A stretch of 64,000 nt of DNA, taken from Fusibacillus kribbianus. Its GTDB lineage: Bacteria > Bacillota > Clostridia > Lachnospirales > Lachnospiraceae. The notes under the pieces are model-generated. The model saw only the letters and a program-made list of their open reading frames with translations. It did no database searches and was not told the origin of the DNA. Position numbers and translations under genes: made by a program. Location: positions 1-64,000 of the forward strand of contig NZ_JASGBQ010000003.1 of assembly GCF_030053595.1 (NCBI RefSeq), read 5' to 3'. Numbering within the stretch: position 1 is the first letter of the stretch; the number at the start of each line of letters is the position of its first letter. Below, one piece after another: positions 6,724-15,103 of the stretch.

Positions 6724-8565
6724 TTAAGGCTCGTCCTTCCACTGTCCAATCACCGGCCATACCTCTGAGGATTCCAGCCCCAGCTTCCAGAAGGCGGCTC
6801 CGGCAATGTTGTACTGTTCTACCTTTTCCAGTTTGAGTCTGATGGATTTCTCCTCCTCCAGCCAGATACGCCAGGTGGAACCATCCTCCTCATACTGGCC
6901 GTAATACTGTCCCAGCTGCTCCTGCCATTCCGGTGTCACGCCGTGGTCTGCGAGCAGCTGCTTTGCCTCGTCCATACCGACAGCCCTGGAGTCTCTTGCA
7001 TATCTGCCCTCATAAACCGACAATCCATCATCGTAAAGCACTGCATCGGAAGATGCATGCTCCTCCGGCGTCTCCTGCCATACCCGCATGAAGAAGGGCA
7101 GTCCATTGATGATCTTCTCCGCCGGAACGTAATCTAATGTGGAGACGATTCCCTGCTCAGAAAACCCGATGGATGCATTGGTACCTGCGCAGCAGCCCTT
7201 ATAATGCTCATCGTAGCCCATGATGATCACGTAATCAGCCACCTGCCCCTGTTCCCGCAGATTATACCAGCTTCTTCCCCCTGCCGGAACATAATTGTCG
7301 ATGGAGAGCACCTTTCCCGCCTGGCGGCAGGCAATGGAGAGTTCCCGGATAAACTGCAGAAAATGGGGCGCGCTTTCTGACTTGATCCCCTCAAAATCCA
7401 CATTGATCCCGTCCAGATCATAATCCGCTGCTGCCTGCATCAGCTGGCTGACCATATGATTTCTGGCCTCCGTTGAGGAGAGAAGAGTGAGCACATCCAC
7501 ATTACTGTCAAAATCATCAATGAGCGCCCAGACCTGTAGTCCTCTTTTATGTGCCTCAGCCACATAGGAGCTGTCTGCCAGTGAATTCAGGTTTCCCTGA
7601 TTGTCCGCCACAGAAAACCAGGTTGGAGACAGTACATTTAAGCCCTCCGTTCCTTCCAGATACCAGGAAAGCTCTGCGTTGTCGGCAGCGAAAAACACCT
7701 GATGCCAGGCCAGACAGACCTTCTCATCAAGCCTTACAGAGGTATATTCCGGAAGAGATACCTCCGGCTTAAGCTCATATTCTGTACGGTTTTTCAGATA
7801 TTTTGTCTTCAGATATCCCACAAAACCGTCGGCGGTCCGCACCCTGGTCCAGTCATCCACGCTGTCCATAATGATCAGCGTATCTCCCTTTTTTGTCTTT
7901 GTCAGGATCGGACTTTTTATCCCTGCCAGGACCCGGACGGCCGTTTTTCCCGAGGCCTCTGCCTGTTCATACATGCCGTCTCCACCATCAATAAACACTC
8001 TTGCCGGAAGGTCCTTCTCTTCGTCGGAAGAAAATTCCGTCATCCTGATTCCGGCAAAGGACGCCATAAAATCAACCGCTATATACAGAGTTCCGTTTTC
8101 CTCATAGCAGATCTCGTATCCCACATCCACAGTCTGACCACTCATGGTATAGGTGTGGGAGGACGGTGCAATGGCAAGCGTCTCATTTGCCAGCGAATAG
8201 AGAAGCAGTCCCTCATCACTGTAATACCACTTGCCGTCCGCTCCGGCAGCCAGCTCCTCCGACAGGTAAGTCCTGCCCTCTCGGACAGCCGTCAGCCCTT
8301 CCTCCTGAAGCCCGTTGCAGAAAACGACTGTGCCATCGGCGCCTTCCCCGTACAGAGCCGCATAATCCGCCCACGCGGTTCCGGGCCCCCATCTGCGGTA
8401 AGCCACAAAGGCACAGGCTGCGACTGCCGCCAACAGGCATACAAGGAGCACGATTCCTGCCGGCGATCTTTTTTTCTTGTTTCTTTTCTCAGAAGCCGAA
8501 CGCTGTCTGCGGTCCGACGACGGCTTACGCACCGTTCTGTCTGATGTTCTGCGAAGCTCTGCCAT
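6724..8565 (-). CDS. Membrane-anchored GH18 protein with SH3 domain
   Basis: This 613-residue protein has an N-terminal basic stretch, then one membrane segment (GIVLLVCLLAAVAACAFVAY), a region with KGDTLIIMDSVDDWTRVRT typical of bacterial SH3 domains, and a C-terminal GH18 barrel with the DGINVDFEG active-site motif. Similar proteins (YaaH/YdhD types) act on peptidoglycan or cortex in spores, so a cell-wall role outside the membrane is likely. MAELRRTSD at 8565 is chosen as the start because GAGGTT precedes it; the frame stays open upstream. It converges with feoB and ends 15 bp from it. Confidence 0.8.
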   Translation of the reverse strand: MAELRRTSDRTVRKPSSDRRQRSASEKRNKKKRSPAGIVLLVCLLAAVAACAFVAYRRWGPGTAWADYAALYGEGADGTVVFCNGLQEEGLTAVREGRTYLSEELAAGADGKWYYSDEGLLLYSLANETLAIAPSSHTYTMSGQTVDVGYEICYEENGTLYIAVDFMASFAGIRMTEFSSDEEKDLPARVFIDGGDGMYEQAEASGKTAVRVLAGIKSPILTKTKKGDTLIIMDSVDDWTRVRTADGFVGYLKTKYLKNRTEYELKPEVSLPEYTSVRLDEKVCLAWHQVFFAADNAELSWYLEGTEGLNVLSPTWFSVADNQGNLNSLADSSYVAEAHKRGLQVWALIDDFDSNVDVLTLLSSTEARNHMVSQLMQAAADYDLDGINVDFEGIKSESAPHFLQFIRELSIACRQAGKVLSIDNYVPAGGRSWYNLREQGQVADYVIIMGYDEHYKGCCAGTNASIGFSEQGIVSTLDYVPAEKIINGLPFFMRVWQETPEEHASSDAVLYDDGLSVYEGRYARDSRAVGMDEAKQLLADHGVTPEWQEQLGQYYGQYEEDGSTWRIWLEEEKSIRLKLEKVEQYNIAGAAFWKLGLESSEVWPVIGQWKDEP

Positions 8566-8748
8566 ATCTGTAACCTCATTATCCTCAAATTTCTCCTGCA
8601 GACGGCGGCATGTTCCCCGCACAGCGCAGGACAGACTTCTGGATACAGTATAGCATATTTTCGACAAGGGGGTAAAAATTGTGAAAAAAATCAGAGAATA
8701 TTAAGAATTAAAATGTGTGAGAAAGGAAGCGTTTCCGCTCAGCTGTAA

Positions 8749-9003
8749 TTAAGATTGATTCCTTTTGGCATCTGCGCCGATTCTATCGTATCGTATTTCT
8801 TTGAGCTTACCTGTTTCATCCCAGATGTAATCCCCCATGTAGCAGCCGTGTTCCCTCACTGCACAGGCCGAGGCAATCTCCTCCAGGGAACACTCCTCGC
8901 CGGACAGGGTGATCTCCACACCGCGTTTTTCGTAGTGCTTCATCTGCTTCAAAAGAGTATCGTAACGCACGCGTTCCTCTTTTGTAAATTTTTTCTTTTT
9001 CAT
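8749..9003 (-). CDS. Small conserved-type hypothetical protein
   Basis: This 84-residue soluble protein is rich in Lys and Glu at its start (MKKKKFTKEERVRYD) and contains CAVREHGCYMGDYIWDE and KEIRYDRI near its end. I do not recognise a domain. The ATG at 9003 follows AGGAGA. It stands alone between the GH18 gene and mecA. Confidence 0.65.
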   Translation of the reverse strand: MKKKKFTKEERVRYDTLLKQMKHYEKRGVEITLSGEECSLEEIASACAVREHGCYMGDYIWDETGKLKEIRYDRIGADAKRNQS

Positions 9004-9225
9004 AAACCTTCTCCTGTATTTGATTGTAATTTCCATGGGAAAAATCTGCCCGACCGGGCATACTGAAAAGAATGAGAGACTGCTTCTTTTTTATGATAGT
9101 ATACTCTATGGATTTTTTCAAGGGATAAATCGTAAAAAAATCCCACTTTACATCTGCGCCCTTATTGTTTATACTAATTCCAACCGCAATTTTTGCTCAA
9201 GCTTAAGACGAGGAAGTGATTACTA

Positions 9226-9909
9226 TTGAAAATAGAGAAGATCAATGACAATCAGATCCGCTGCACCTTAAACAGCAGCGATCTGACGGACCGGCATCTG
9301 AATCTGGGAGAGCTGGCCTACGGAAGTACCAAGGCCCGCAACCTGTTCCGTGAAATGATGCAGCAGGCCTTCAATGACTTCGGCTTTGAGGCCGAAGACA
9401 ATCCGCTGATGGTGGAGGCGATTCCCCTTTCCGGCGACAGCATCATGCTGATCATTACCAAGGTGGAGGATCCTGAGGAGCTGGATACCCGCTTCGCCAA
9501 ATTCGCACCTCCGTCCGAGGAAGACCCCCAGGAAGAAATACCGGCTCCCCTTCTGGAGGGTGCGGCCGCTCCCGCTGCCCCGGCAGCGGCATCGGAGTCA
9601 AAGGACACCGGAGCCGACAGACTTCGGATTTTCTCCTTCCGTTCCCTGGATGCCGTCACTCAGGCTTCCCAGGTCCTGGGAGATACCTTTGACGGACACA
9701 ATTCCCTGTACCGGAGCCCTTTAAGCGGAGAGTATTTTCTGGTCATCAGCCGTCAGGGCTACAGCGAAGACGACTTTGCCAGAGTCCTCAACACCCTCTC
9801 GGAATTCGGTTCCCGTGTGAAGGGTACTTACGCCAGCGAAGCCTATTATCAGGAGCACTTTGAGCTGATCATCGACGGGCTGGCACTGCAGATCCTGCAG
9901 AATATCTGA
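9226..9909 (+). CDS. mecA: MecA-family ClpC adaptor
   Basis: MecA proteins bring substrates to the ClpC-ClpP protease. This 227-residue protein has the usual N-terminal domain (MKIEKINDNQIRCTLNSSDL with IMLIITKV further on), an acidic and Ala/Pro-rich linker around residues 95-125, and a C-terminal domain (RIFSFRSLDAV ... YRSPLSGEYFLVI). The start codon is TTG at 9226, preceded by AGGAAG. It is monocistronic with its own terminator. Confidence 0.9.
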   Translation: MKIEKINDNQIRCTLNSSDLTDRHLNLGELAYGSTKARNLFREMMQQAFNDFGFEAEDNPLMVEAIPLSGDSIMLIITKVEDPEELDTRFAKFAPPSEEDPQEEIPAPLLEGAAAPAAPAAASESKDTGADRLRIFSFRSLDAVTQASQVLGDTFDGHNSLYRSPLSGEYFLVISRQGYSEDDFARVLNTLSEFGSRVKGTYASEAYYQEHFELIIDGLALQILQNI

Positions 9910-9928
9910 ATCTGTTTTCCAGAAAAAA

Positions 9929-9952
9929 AGCTCAGGCTGATGTGCCTGAGCT
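9929..9952. terminator. Bidirectional terminator between mecA and the DUF1858 gene
   Basis: AGCTCAGGC and GCCTGAGCT form a perfect 9-bp stem with a 6-nt loop. T-rich sequence follows on the plus strand and a run of seven T on the minus strand, serving both convergent genes. Confidence 0.85.
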
Positions 9953-9975
9953 TTTCCTGTTTTTCCTAAACGTTC

Positions 9976-10185
9976 TTACTGTGCCTTTGCAGCCAGATAT
10001 TCATTCACTGCATTTACCAGCGCATCGGGATCAATGCCATGTACCATGGCAGCCTCTGCCAGAGACTCGCCCTGTGCGGAGGGGCAGCCGATGCAGTGCA
10101 TGCCTGCTCCCATGAGAATGGGAATAATTCCCTGGTCCATACGAATTGCCTCGCCGATCAACGTATCCTTTGTCACCTGAGCCAT
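9976..10185 (-). CDS. DUF1858 redox-disulfide domain protein
   Basis: This 69-residue protein has the DUF1858 layout: TLIGEAIRMDQGIIPILMGAGMHCIGCPSAQGESL with a CxxC pair, then a helical end (VNAVNEYLAAK). The family is linked to hybrid-cluster and other anaerobic redox proteins, but its exact job is not known. AGGAGG precedes the ATG. A ferredoxin gene is divergent from it. Confidence 0.85.
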   Translation of the reverse strand: MAQVTKDTLIGEAIRMDQGIIPILMGAGMHCIGCPSAQGESLAEAAMVHGIDPDALVNAVNEYLAAKAQ

Positions 10186-10390
10186 GACGAATTCCTCCTG
10201 ATTATCTTTAAAATACTTCCGGTGGGTATCACCGACTGTAATGAAAATTATAAACTATTTTCTGTGACATTGCAACCCCGTCATTCTCTCCGATTGCATT
10301 GAATTTTGGACTTGAAATTCTATCTTCCATGTATTACAATACACACAAGCAGTAATTTTTACTTTTATATCACAGAAGGAGGATTTCATT

Positions 10391-10561
10391 ATGGCACACG
10401 TAATTTCTGATGAATGTGTAGCTTGCGGTACCTGCGCTGATGAGTGCCCCGTTTCCGCAATCACTGAAGGCGACGGCAAGTACGAGATCAACGCTGATGA
10501 GTGCGTAGATTGTGGTTCCTGTGAAGCTGTATGCCCCACAGGCGCTATTTCTGCTGAATAA
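10391..10561 (+). CDS. 2[4Fe-4S] ferredoxin
   Basis: This 56-residue clostridial-type ferredoxin carries electrons in the cytoplasm. It contains two CxxCxxCxxxCP motifs, starting CVACGTCADECP (residues 9-20) and CVDCGSCEAVCP, each binding one 4Fe-4S cluster. GAAGGAGG precedes the ATG and a strong terminator follows, so it is a single-gene unit. Confidence 0.96.
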   Translation: MAHVISDECVACGTCADECPVSAITEGDGKYEINADECVDCGSCEAVCPTGAISAE

Positions 10562-10590
10562 TCAGACAGCACTGACCGAGTACATAGAAG

Positions 10591-10620
10591 CAGCCGACCT
10601 CAGTCGGCTGTTTCTTTTTT
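10591..10620 (+). terminator. Ferredoxin terminator
   Basis: CAGCCGAC and GTCGGCTG form a perfect 8-bp stem with a 4-nt loop, followed by TTTCTTTTTT. Confidence 0.92.
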
Positions 10621-10680
10621 GTATACATTCTCTGTTCCTGTATCATACTAGCATCAATATTTACAAAAGGAGGCAGCAAC

Positions 10681-11670
10681 ATGAAAATCCTGTTTTATGA
10701 CACAAAAGTTTATGACAAGGAAACCTTCAACCTTGCCCTTCCCGATTTTCCCGAAATCACTGTTGATTACCTGAAAACCGACATTTCTCCCAAAACCGCT
10801 GCACTTGCAAAGGGCTATGATGCCATCTGCGCTTTCGTAAGCTCCGATCTTGGAAAAGAGACCCTTGATGTGCTTCATGACTGCAGCGTCCGGCTTCTGC
10901 TCATGCGGTGTGCCGGCTTCAACAACATTGATCTGGAAACCGCCAAAAAGTACGGTATGACCATTCTCCGCGTTCCCGGCTATTCCCCGGAGGCAGTTGC
11001 CGAGCATGCCATGGCTCTCGCCCTGGCTGTCAACCGTCATCTCCACAAAGCCTACATCAAAGTGAGGGAAAACAATTTCAGTCTCGCCGGCCTCATGGGG
11101 TACAATTTTCATCAAAAAACAGCCGGCATCATCGGTACCGGAAAGATCGGTGCTGCCATGGCCAGGATCTGCCACGGCTTTGGCATGAAGGTTCTGGCTT
11201 ACGATGTATACAAAAATCCTGCTCTGGACTTTGTGACCTATGTGGAGCTTGATGAGCTTCTGGCATCCAGTGATCTGATCTCCCTTCACTGCCCGCTCAT
11301 GGACAGCACCTACCATCTGATCAACAAGGATACCATTGCGAAAATGAAGGACGGCGTCATTCTGATCAATACCTCCCGCGGAGGCCTGATCAAAACCGAC
11401 GATCTGATCCTTGGGATCCGCGCCCATAAATTCTTCGGCGTGGGACTTGATGTATACGAGGAGGAGACGCCCAACGTATTTGAAGACCGCTCCGATGAGA
11501 TTCTGGAGCATTCCACCACGGCAAGGCTTCTTTCCTTCCCCAATGTGATCATCACCTCCCACCAGGGCTTCTTCACCGAGGAGGCGCTGAAGGCCATTGC
11601 CTGCACCACTCTTTCCAACGCGAGGGATTTCGAGGCCGGAACGATTCCGGAGTACAATCTGGTGAAATAA
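10681..11670 (+). CDS. ldhA: D-lactate dehydrogenase (fermentative type)
   Basis: This 329-residue NAD-dependent D-2-hydroxyacid dehydrogenase reduces pyruvate to D-lactate. It has the nucleotide-binding GTGKIGAAMARICHGFG (about residue 152), the substrate-binding NTSRGG with catalytic Arg, a conserved Glu in the DVYEEE region and the catalytic His in SHQGFFTEEA. MRCAGFNNID and RVPGYSPEAVAEHA are typical of the LdhA branch. AAAGGAGG precedes the ATG. It follows the ferredoxin gene but is separated from it by a terminator. Confidence 0.92.
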   Translation: MKILFYDTKVYDKETFNLALPDFPEITVDYLKTDISPKTAALAKGYDAICAFVSSDLGKETLDVLHDCSVRLLLMRCAGFNNIDLETAKKYGMTILRVPGYSPEAVAEHAMALALAVNRHLHKAYIKVRENNFSLAGLMGYNFHQKTAGIIGTGKIGAAMARICHGFGMKVLAYDVYKNPALDFVTYVELDELLASSDLISLHCPLMDSTYHLINKDTIAKMKDGVILINTSRGGLIKTDDLILGIRAHKFFGVGLDVYEEETPNVFEDRSDEILEHSTTARLLSFPNVIITSHQGFFTEEALKAIACTTLSNARDFEAGTIPEYNLVK

Positions 11671-11675
11671 TGGCA

Positions 11676-11731
11676 AAGCCGTCCCCGTCAGTGACCTGTC
11701 ACAGGAAACTGCCGTCGGACGGCTTTTCTTT
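11676..11731 (+). terminator. Terminator after ldhA
   Basis: AAGCCGTCC (11676-11684) pairs with GGACGGCTT (11717-11725), with an inner GTGAC/GTCAC hairpin. TTTTCTTTAC-type repeats follow. Confidence 0.8.
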
Positions 11732-11739
11732 ACTTTTCT

Positions 11740-12600
11740 TTACTTTTCTTTCTTTTTTCCCCACCACATCCGGTTCTTTTTGATTCCCTTCATGGATATC
11801 CTGGTAGCAGCAGCCTCACTCTTCTGCTTCTGGACCCGCTGGCAGGCCCGGATGGTCTCATCCAGCCTGCGGTACCGCTCCTCCTCCCTGTCTTCCCGGT
11901 CCCGCATCAGATCATTCATCTCCCTGAGAACCTTTTCTGAGATCTCTCCTCCCATCTCCTGACTCAGGGCGTTTTGATTTCTGCGCAGGGCTTCCGCCAG
12001 CACATCCGTCATAATTGCCTGGAACTGCTCCATTTTTTCCGTTGAAGCCGCAAGCGTGCCGTGGTCTTTTTCAGTTCTCTGCAGAGCCGTCACTTCTCCC
12101 CGGATTTGACTGTCACCGGCCGCTTCACCAAACACGCGCTCCTGTTCCGCCTCGTTTTCCCACCGGACAGCTTCCTCCTGTTCCTTCTCACGGCCAAAAG
12201 GCTTACTCTCGCAGCTTGTCCCCTCTTCCTGCTCCTGACTCATGACCTTCTGCCCATTCTGTTCCTCTGCCGGTTCCGGAGGTGCCTCCTCCGAAGCAGC
12301 TCCGGCAGTTCCATCCAACACCTTAAACCGGTTCTTTTCCAATAAAAATCCAGCCTTATCTGCCTCCTCTTTCCTGCTCTCTTCCCGCAGGCTGGTTTTG
12401 ATGGCCTTCAGCTGGTATCCAAGTTCCTTTAATTCTTTTATCCTCTGAAACAGCGCGATCTGCTTCTCCGTATAGTAACGATGTCCCAACTCGTTCCTGG
12501 GTATCTCTAACTTTAACTCTTCCTCCCAATATCGTAACACATGGGCCTCCACCTGAAGCTTTTTGGACGCCTCCGAAATCAAATAATGGGTCAACTTCAA
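11740..12600 (-). CDS. MerR-family regulator with long acidic/coiled-coil tail
   Basis: This 286-residue protein has an N-terminal MerR-type winged helix: the helix-turn-helix region ISEASKKLQVEAHVLRYWEE (residues 9-28), then GHRYYTEKQIALFQRIKEL. Residues 90-185 are rich in Glu, Gln and Ala with no clear fold, and the last 90 or so residues are charged and likely helical, ending in a lysine-rich tail. There is no metal-binding cysteine set, so it is not a metal sensor of the classic kind. The start codon is TTG at 12600, after AAGGAG. The role is unknown. Confidence 0.75.
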   Translation of the reverse strand: MKLTHYLISEASKKLQVEAHVLRYWEEELKLEIPRNELGHRYYTEKQIALFQRIKELKELGYQLKAIKTSLREESRKEEADKAGFLLEKNRFKVLDGTAGAASEEAPPEPAEEQNGQKVMSQEQEEGTSCESKPFGREKEQEEAVRWENEAEQERVFGEAAGDSQIRGEVTALQRTEKDHGTLAASTEKMEQFQAIMTDVLAEALRRNQNALSQEMGGEISEKVLREMNDLMRDREDREEERYRRLDETIRACQRVQKQKSEAAATRISMKGIKKNRMWWGKKKEK

Positions 12601-12670
12601 GAAAACTCCTTTCCGTTTTCAATTGATGCAAAGCTTTCGCCCGCGATAAGCCCATTATATCAAAATTATG

Positions 12671-12695
12671 CCGGTTTGCAATGGCTTTAAACCGG
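12671..12695 (-). terminator. Hairpin at the end of the flavin reductase gene
   Basis: CCGGTTT (12671-12677) and AAACCGG (12689-12695) form a 7-bp stem that overlaps the flavin reductase stop codon. The minus-strand sequence after it contains only a short TTTT, so termination may be weak. Confidence 0.45.
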
Positions 12696-13298
12696 TTTCC
12701 TGCCGGTTTTTTTCTGTTTTTTTCCTGACTTTGTCGACTTTTTCCGAATACTGTAGCCAAAAGTTCCTAGCGCCTCGGAAAGACCGCAATAGGCTCCATG
12801 GGAATAGGCCATGGGCTTTGCTTTGTCAAAACAGAAGCGGCCCTTTTCATCCAGAAAGGCGCCGTCCACCTGAATGGCCTCCACCTTTGACAGAAACATA
12901 TGATGGGACCCCAGCTCTTTCACCTCCACCACCCGGCATTCCACATTGACCGGGCTTTCCATAACAATGGGAGCCTCCACGGAGACTGCCGTCCCCGGAG
13001 TAAGGCCCGTCTCCTTCCACTTATCCACATTTCTGCCGCTTTTTACACCACAGAAATCCACCGCCCGAACCATGGACTGGGTGGTCAGATTAATGACAAA
13101 TACCCCGGTCTCCCGGAGCATGTGATAGGAGTAGCGCTCCGGCCGTACAGAAACATAGGCCATGGGAGGGTTTGTACAGACAGTCCCTGTCCACGCCGCC
13201 GTAAACAGATTCTGATTCCCCTCTTTGTCCTGGCAGCTCACTAAAACTGCCGGAACCGGATAAATAAAATTTCCAGGTTTCCATATTTCCTTTGCCAT
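12687..13298 (-). CDS. Flavin reductase-like FMN-binding protein
   Basis: This 203-residue protein belongs to the flavin reductase split-barrel family (FMN-binding). It has FTAAWTGTVCTNPPMAYVSVRP in the FMN-site region, GVFVINLTTQSM, and VDFCGVKSGRNVDKWKETGL. Clostridial relatives have been called flavoredoxins or FMN reductases; the substrate here is unknown. MAKEIWKPG at 13298 is the better start, because the upstream codons overlap the end of dnaB. The C-terminus is very basic (KKSTKSGKKQKKTGRK). Confidence 0.85.
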   Translation of the reverse strand: MAKEIWKPGNFIYPVPAVLVSCQDKEGNQNLFTAAWTGTVCTNPPMAYVSVRPERYSYHMLRETGVFVINLTTQSMVRAVDFCGVKSGRNVDKWKETGLTPGTAVSVEAPIVMESPVNVECRVVEVKELGSHHMFLSKVEAIQVDGAFLDEKGRFCFDKAKPMAYSHGAYCGLSEALGTFGYSIRKKSTKSGKKQKKTGRKPV

Positions 13299-13317
13299 TG
13301 CGCTCTCCGCTTTTCTT

Positions 13318-14649
13318 CTATTTTTCCATATTGACAAACTTTGTATAGTCCGGCAGCCAGACCAGATTCACCGTCCCCGTGGGGCCGTTCCTCTGCTTGG
13401 CAATGATGATCTCCGCAATATTGGGATTTTCTGTATCCTTGTGATAATAATCATCCCGGTATATGAACATGACCACATCGGCATCCTGCTCAATGGCTCC
13501 CGATTCACGAAGGTCTGAAAGCATGGGCCGTTTGTCATTCCGGCTTTCCACCGCACGGGACAGCTGAGACAGGGCAATCACCGGAGCCCCCACCTCTCTG
13601 GCCAGTGCCTTTAAAGAACGGGAAATATCCGAAATCTCCTGCTGCCGGTTATCAGAGGCCCGTTTGCCACCCGACATGAGCTGCAGATAGTCGATGATGA
13701 TCAGATCAAGGCCAAATTCCAGCTTGAATTTTCTGCACTTGGATCGAAGCTCCGAAACCGTAATACCGGGAGTATCGTCGATGATCAGCTTGGAATTGCC
13801 GATGATCCCAACACTTTCCACCAGCTTGTCCCAGTCGGAATCCGACAGGTTTCCTGTCCGCAGTGCCTGGGAATCCACCCTGGACTCCATTGCAAAAAGA
13901 CGGTTCATCAGCTGCTCCTTGGACATTTCCAGACTGAAAATAGCCGTCGTGTAATTCTTTCTAAGCGCCACATACTGAGCGATATTTAAAACGAAGGCTG
14001 TCTTTCCCATGGAAGGACGTGCCGCCACCAGGATCAGATCCGACGGCTGCAGACCGGAGAGCCGGTAATCCAGATCCGTAAAGCCGGTGGGAATTCCCGT
14101 GATCGCACTCTTGTTGCGGGAAGCTTTCTCAATTTTTTCCAGCGTGTTTAACGCAATCTGACGGATCGGCGTAAAATCTCCGCCGCTTCTGTCCTTTAAA
14201 AGATCAAAAATCTTCTTTTCCGTCTCTTCAAGAATGGTGTCTAACTGCTCTTTACCGCCATAACATTCATCGGCAATCTCCTCATTGACCTTAATGAGCC
14301 GTCTGAGCACCGCCTTCTCATACACAATCCTCGCATACTGTCTGGCATTGGCCGACGTCGGTACTGCCGTGATCAGATCCCGCACAAATTCCAGACTGCT
14401 GATCTCCGGCGGCACATCCTTCTCCCGAAGACGGTCCTGAAGAGTCACCAGATCCACCGGCTTGCCTTCCGTATACAGCTCCACCATGGCCTCAAACATC
14501 ACGCCATAGCGCCTGTCATAGAAGTCATCGCTGTGAATAATTTCCGTGGCCGTGATGATTGCATCCCGGTCCATGAGCATGGAGCCTATCACTGACTGCT
14601 CCGCCTCAATGCTATGGGGCAGTATACGCTTGATTACCGCCTCATCCAT
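13318..14649 (-). CDS. dnaB: Replicative DNA helicase DnaB
   Basis: DnaB is the hexameric helicase that unwinds DNA ahead of the replication fork. The 443 residues show the N-terminal helical domain (PHSIEAEQSVIGSMLMDRD), the RecA-like ATPase with Walker A ARPSMGKTAF (about residue 210), Walker B LIIIDYLQLM, and the loops GAPVIALSQLSR and SDLRESGAIEQDAD. The length is normal and no intein is present. It lies in the common Firmicute order gdpP-rplI-dnaB. Confidence 0.97.
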   Translation of the reverse strand: MDEAVIKRILPHSIEAEQSVIGSMLMDRDAIITATEIIHSDDFYDRRYGVMFEAMVELYTEGKPVDLVTLQDRLREKDVPPEISSLEFVRDLITAVPTSANARQYARIVYEKAVLRRLIKVNEEIADECYGGKEQLDTILEETEKKIFDLLKDRSGGDFTPIRQIALNTLEKIEKASRNKSAITGIPTGFTDLDYRLSGLQPSDLILVAARPSMGKTAFVLNIAQYVALRKNYTTAIFSLEMSKEQLMNRLFAMESRVDSQALRTGNLSDSDWDKLVESVGIIGNSKLIIDDTPGITVSELRSKCRKFKLEFGLDLIIIDYLQLMSGGKRASDNRQQEISDISRSLKALAREVGAPVIALSQLSRAVESRNDKRPMLSDLRESGAIEQDADVVMFIYRDDYYHKDTENPNIAEIIIAKQRNGPTGTVNLVWLPDYTKFVNMEK

Positions 14650-14655
14650 GGCTTT

Positions 14656-15102
14656 CTATGCCTCCGTCACATGAACACGAAGCTTCGCTGTCACTTCCCG
14701 GTGAAGCTTCACCAGCACCTCATGGGTTCCCAGGGTCTTGATGGGTTCCTGGATCTGCAGCTTCTTTTTATCCAGCTCCATGCCGTACTGCTCCTTTGCC
14801 GCTGCCGCGATCTCCTTGGAGGATACGGAGCCGAATACCTTGCCGCCTTCTCCAGATTTTACCTTGAGCTCCACCGTGCTCTCAGCGATCACAGCGGCAA
14901 ACTCTTTTGCTGCCTGAAGCTGCTCAGCCGCCACCTTGTCAGCGTGAGCCTGCTGAAGCTTCAGATCATTGAGATTTTTGGCGTTTGCCTCCACTCCCAG
15001 CTTCTTGGGCAGGATATAATTCCTTGCATATCCGTCGTTTACCTTTACGATCTGTCCTTTTTTACCCAGGGACTTAACATCCTCCAATAATACAACTTCC
15101 AT
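14656..15102 (-). CDS. rplI: 50S ribosomal protein L9
   Basis: The 148-residue L9 protein binds 23S rRNA. It has the N-terminal signature [19 protein letters not shown] and [13 protein letters not shown], a long linking helix and a C-terminal domain with [13 protein letters not shown]. The ATG at 15102 begins the canonical L9 sequence; the frame extends a few codons further up but into the end of gdpP. Confidence 0.97.
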   Translation of the reverse strand: MEVVLLEDVKSLGKKGQIVKVNDGYARNYILPKKLGVEANAKNLNDLKLQQAHADKVAAEQLQAAKEFAAVIAESTVELKVKSGEGGKVFGSVSSKEIAAAAKEQYGMELDKKKLQIQEPIKTLGTHEVLVKLHREVTAKLRVHVTEA

Positions 15103-15103
15103 A

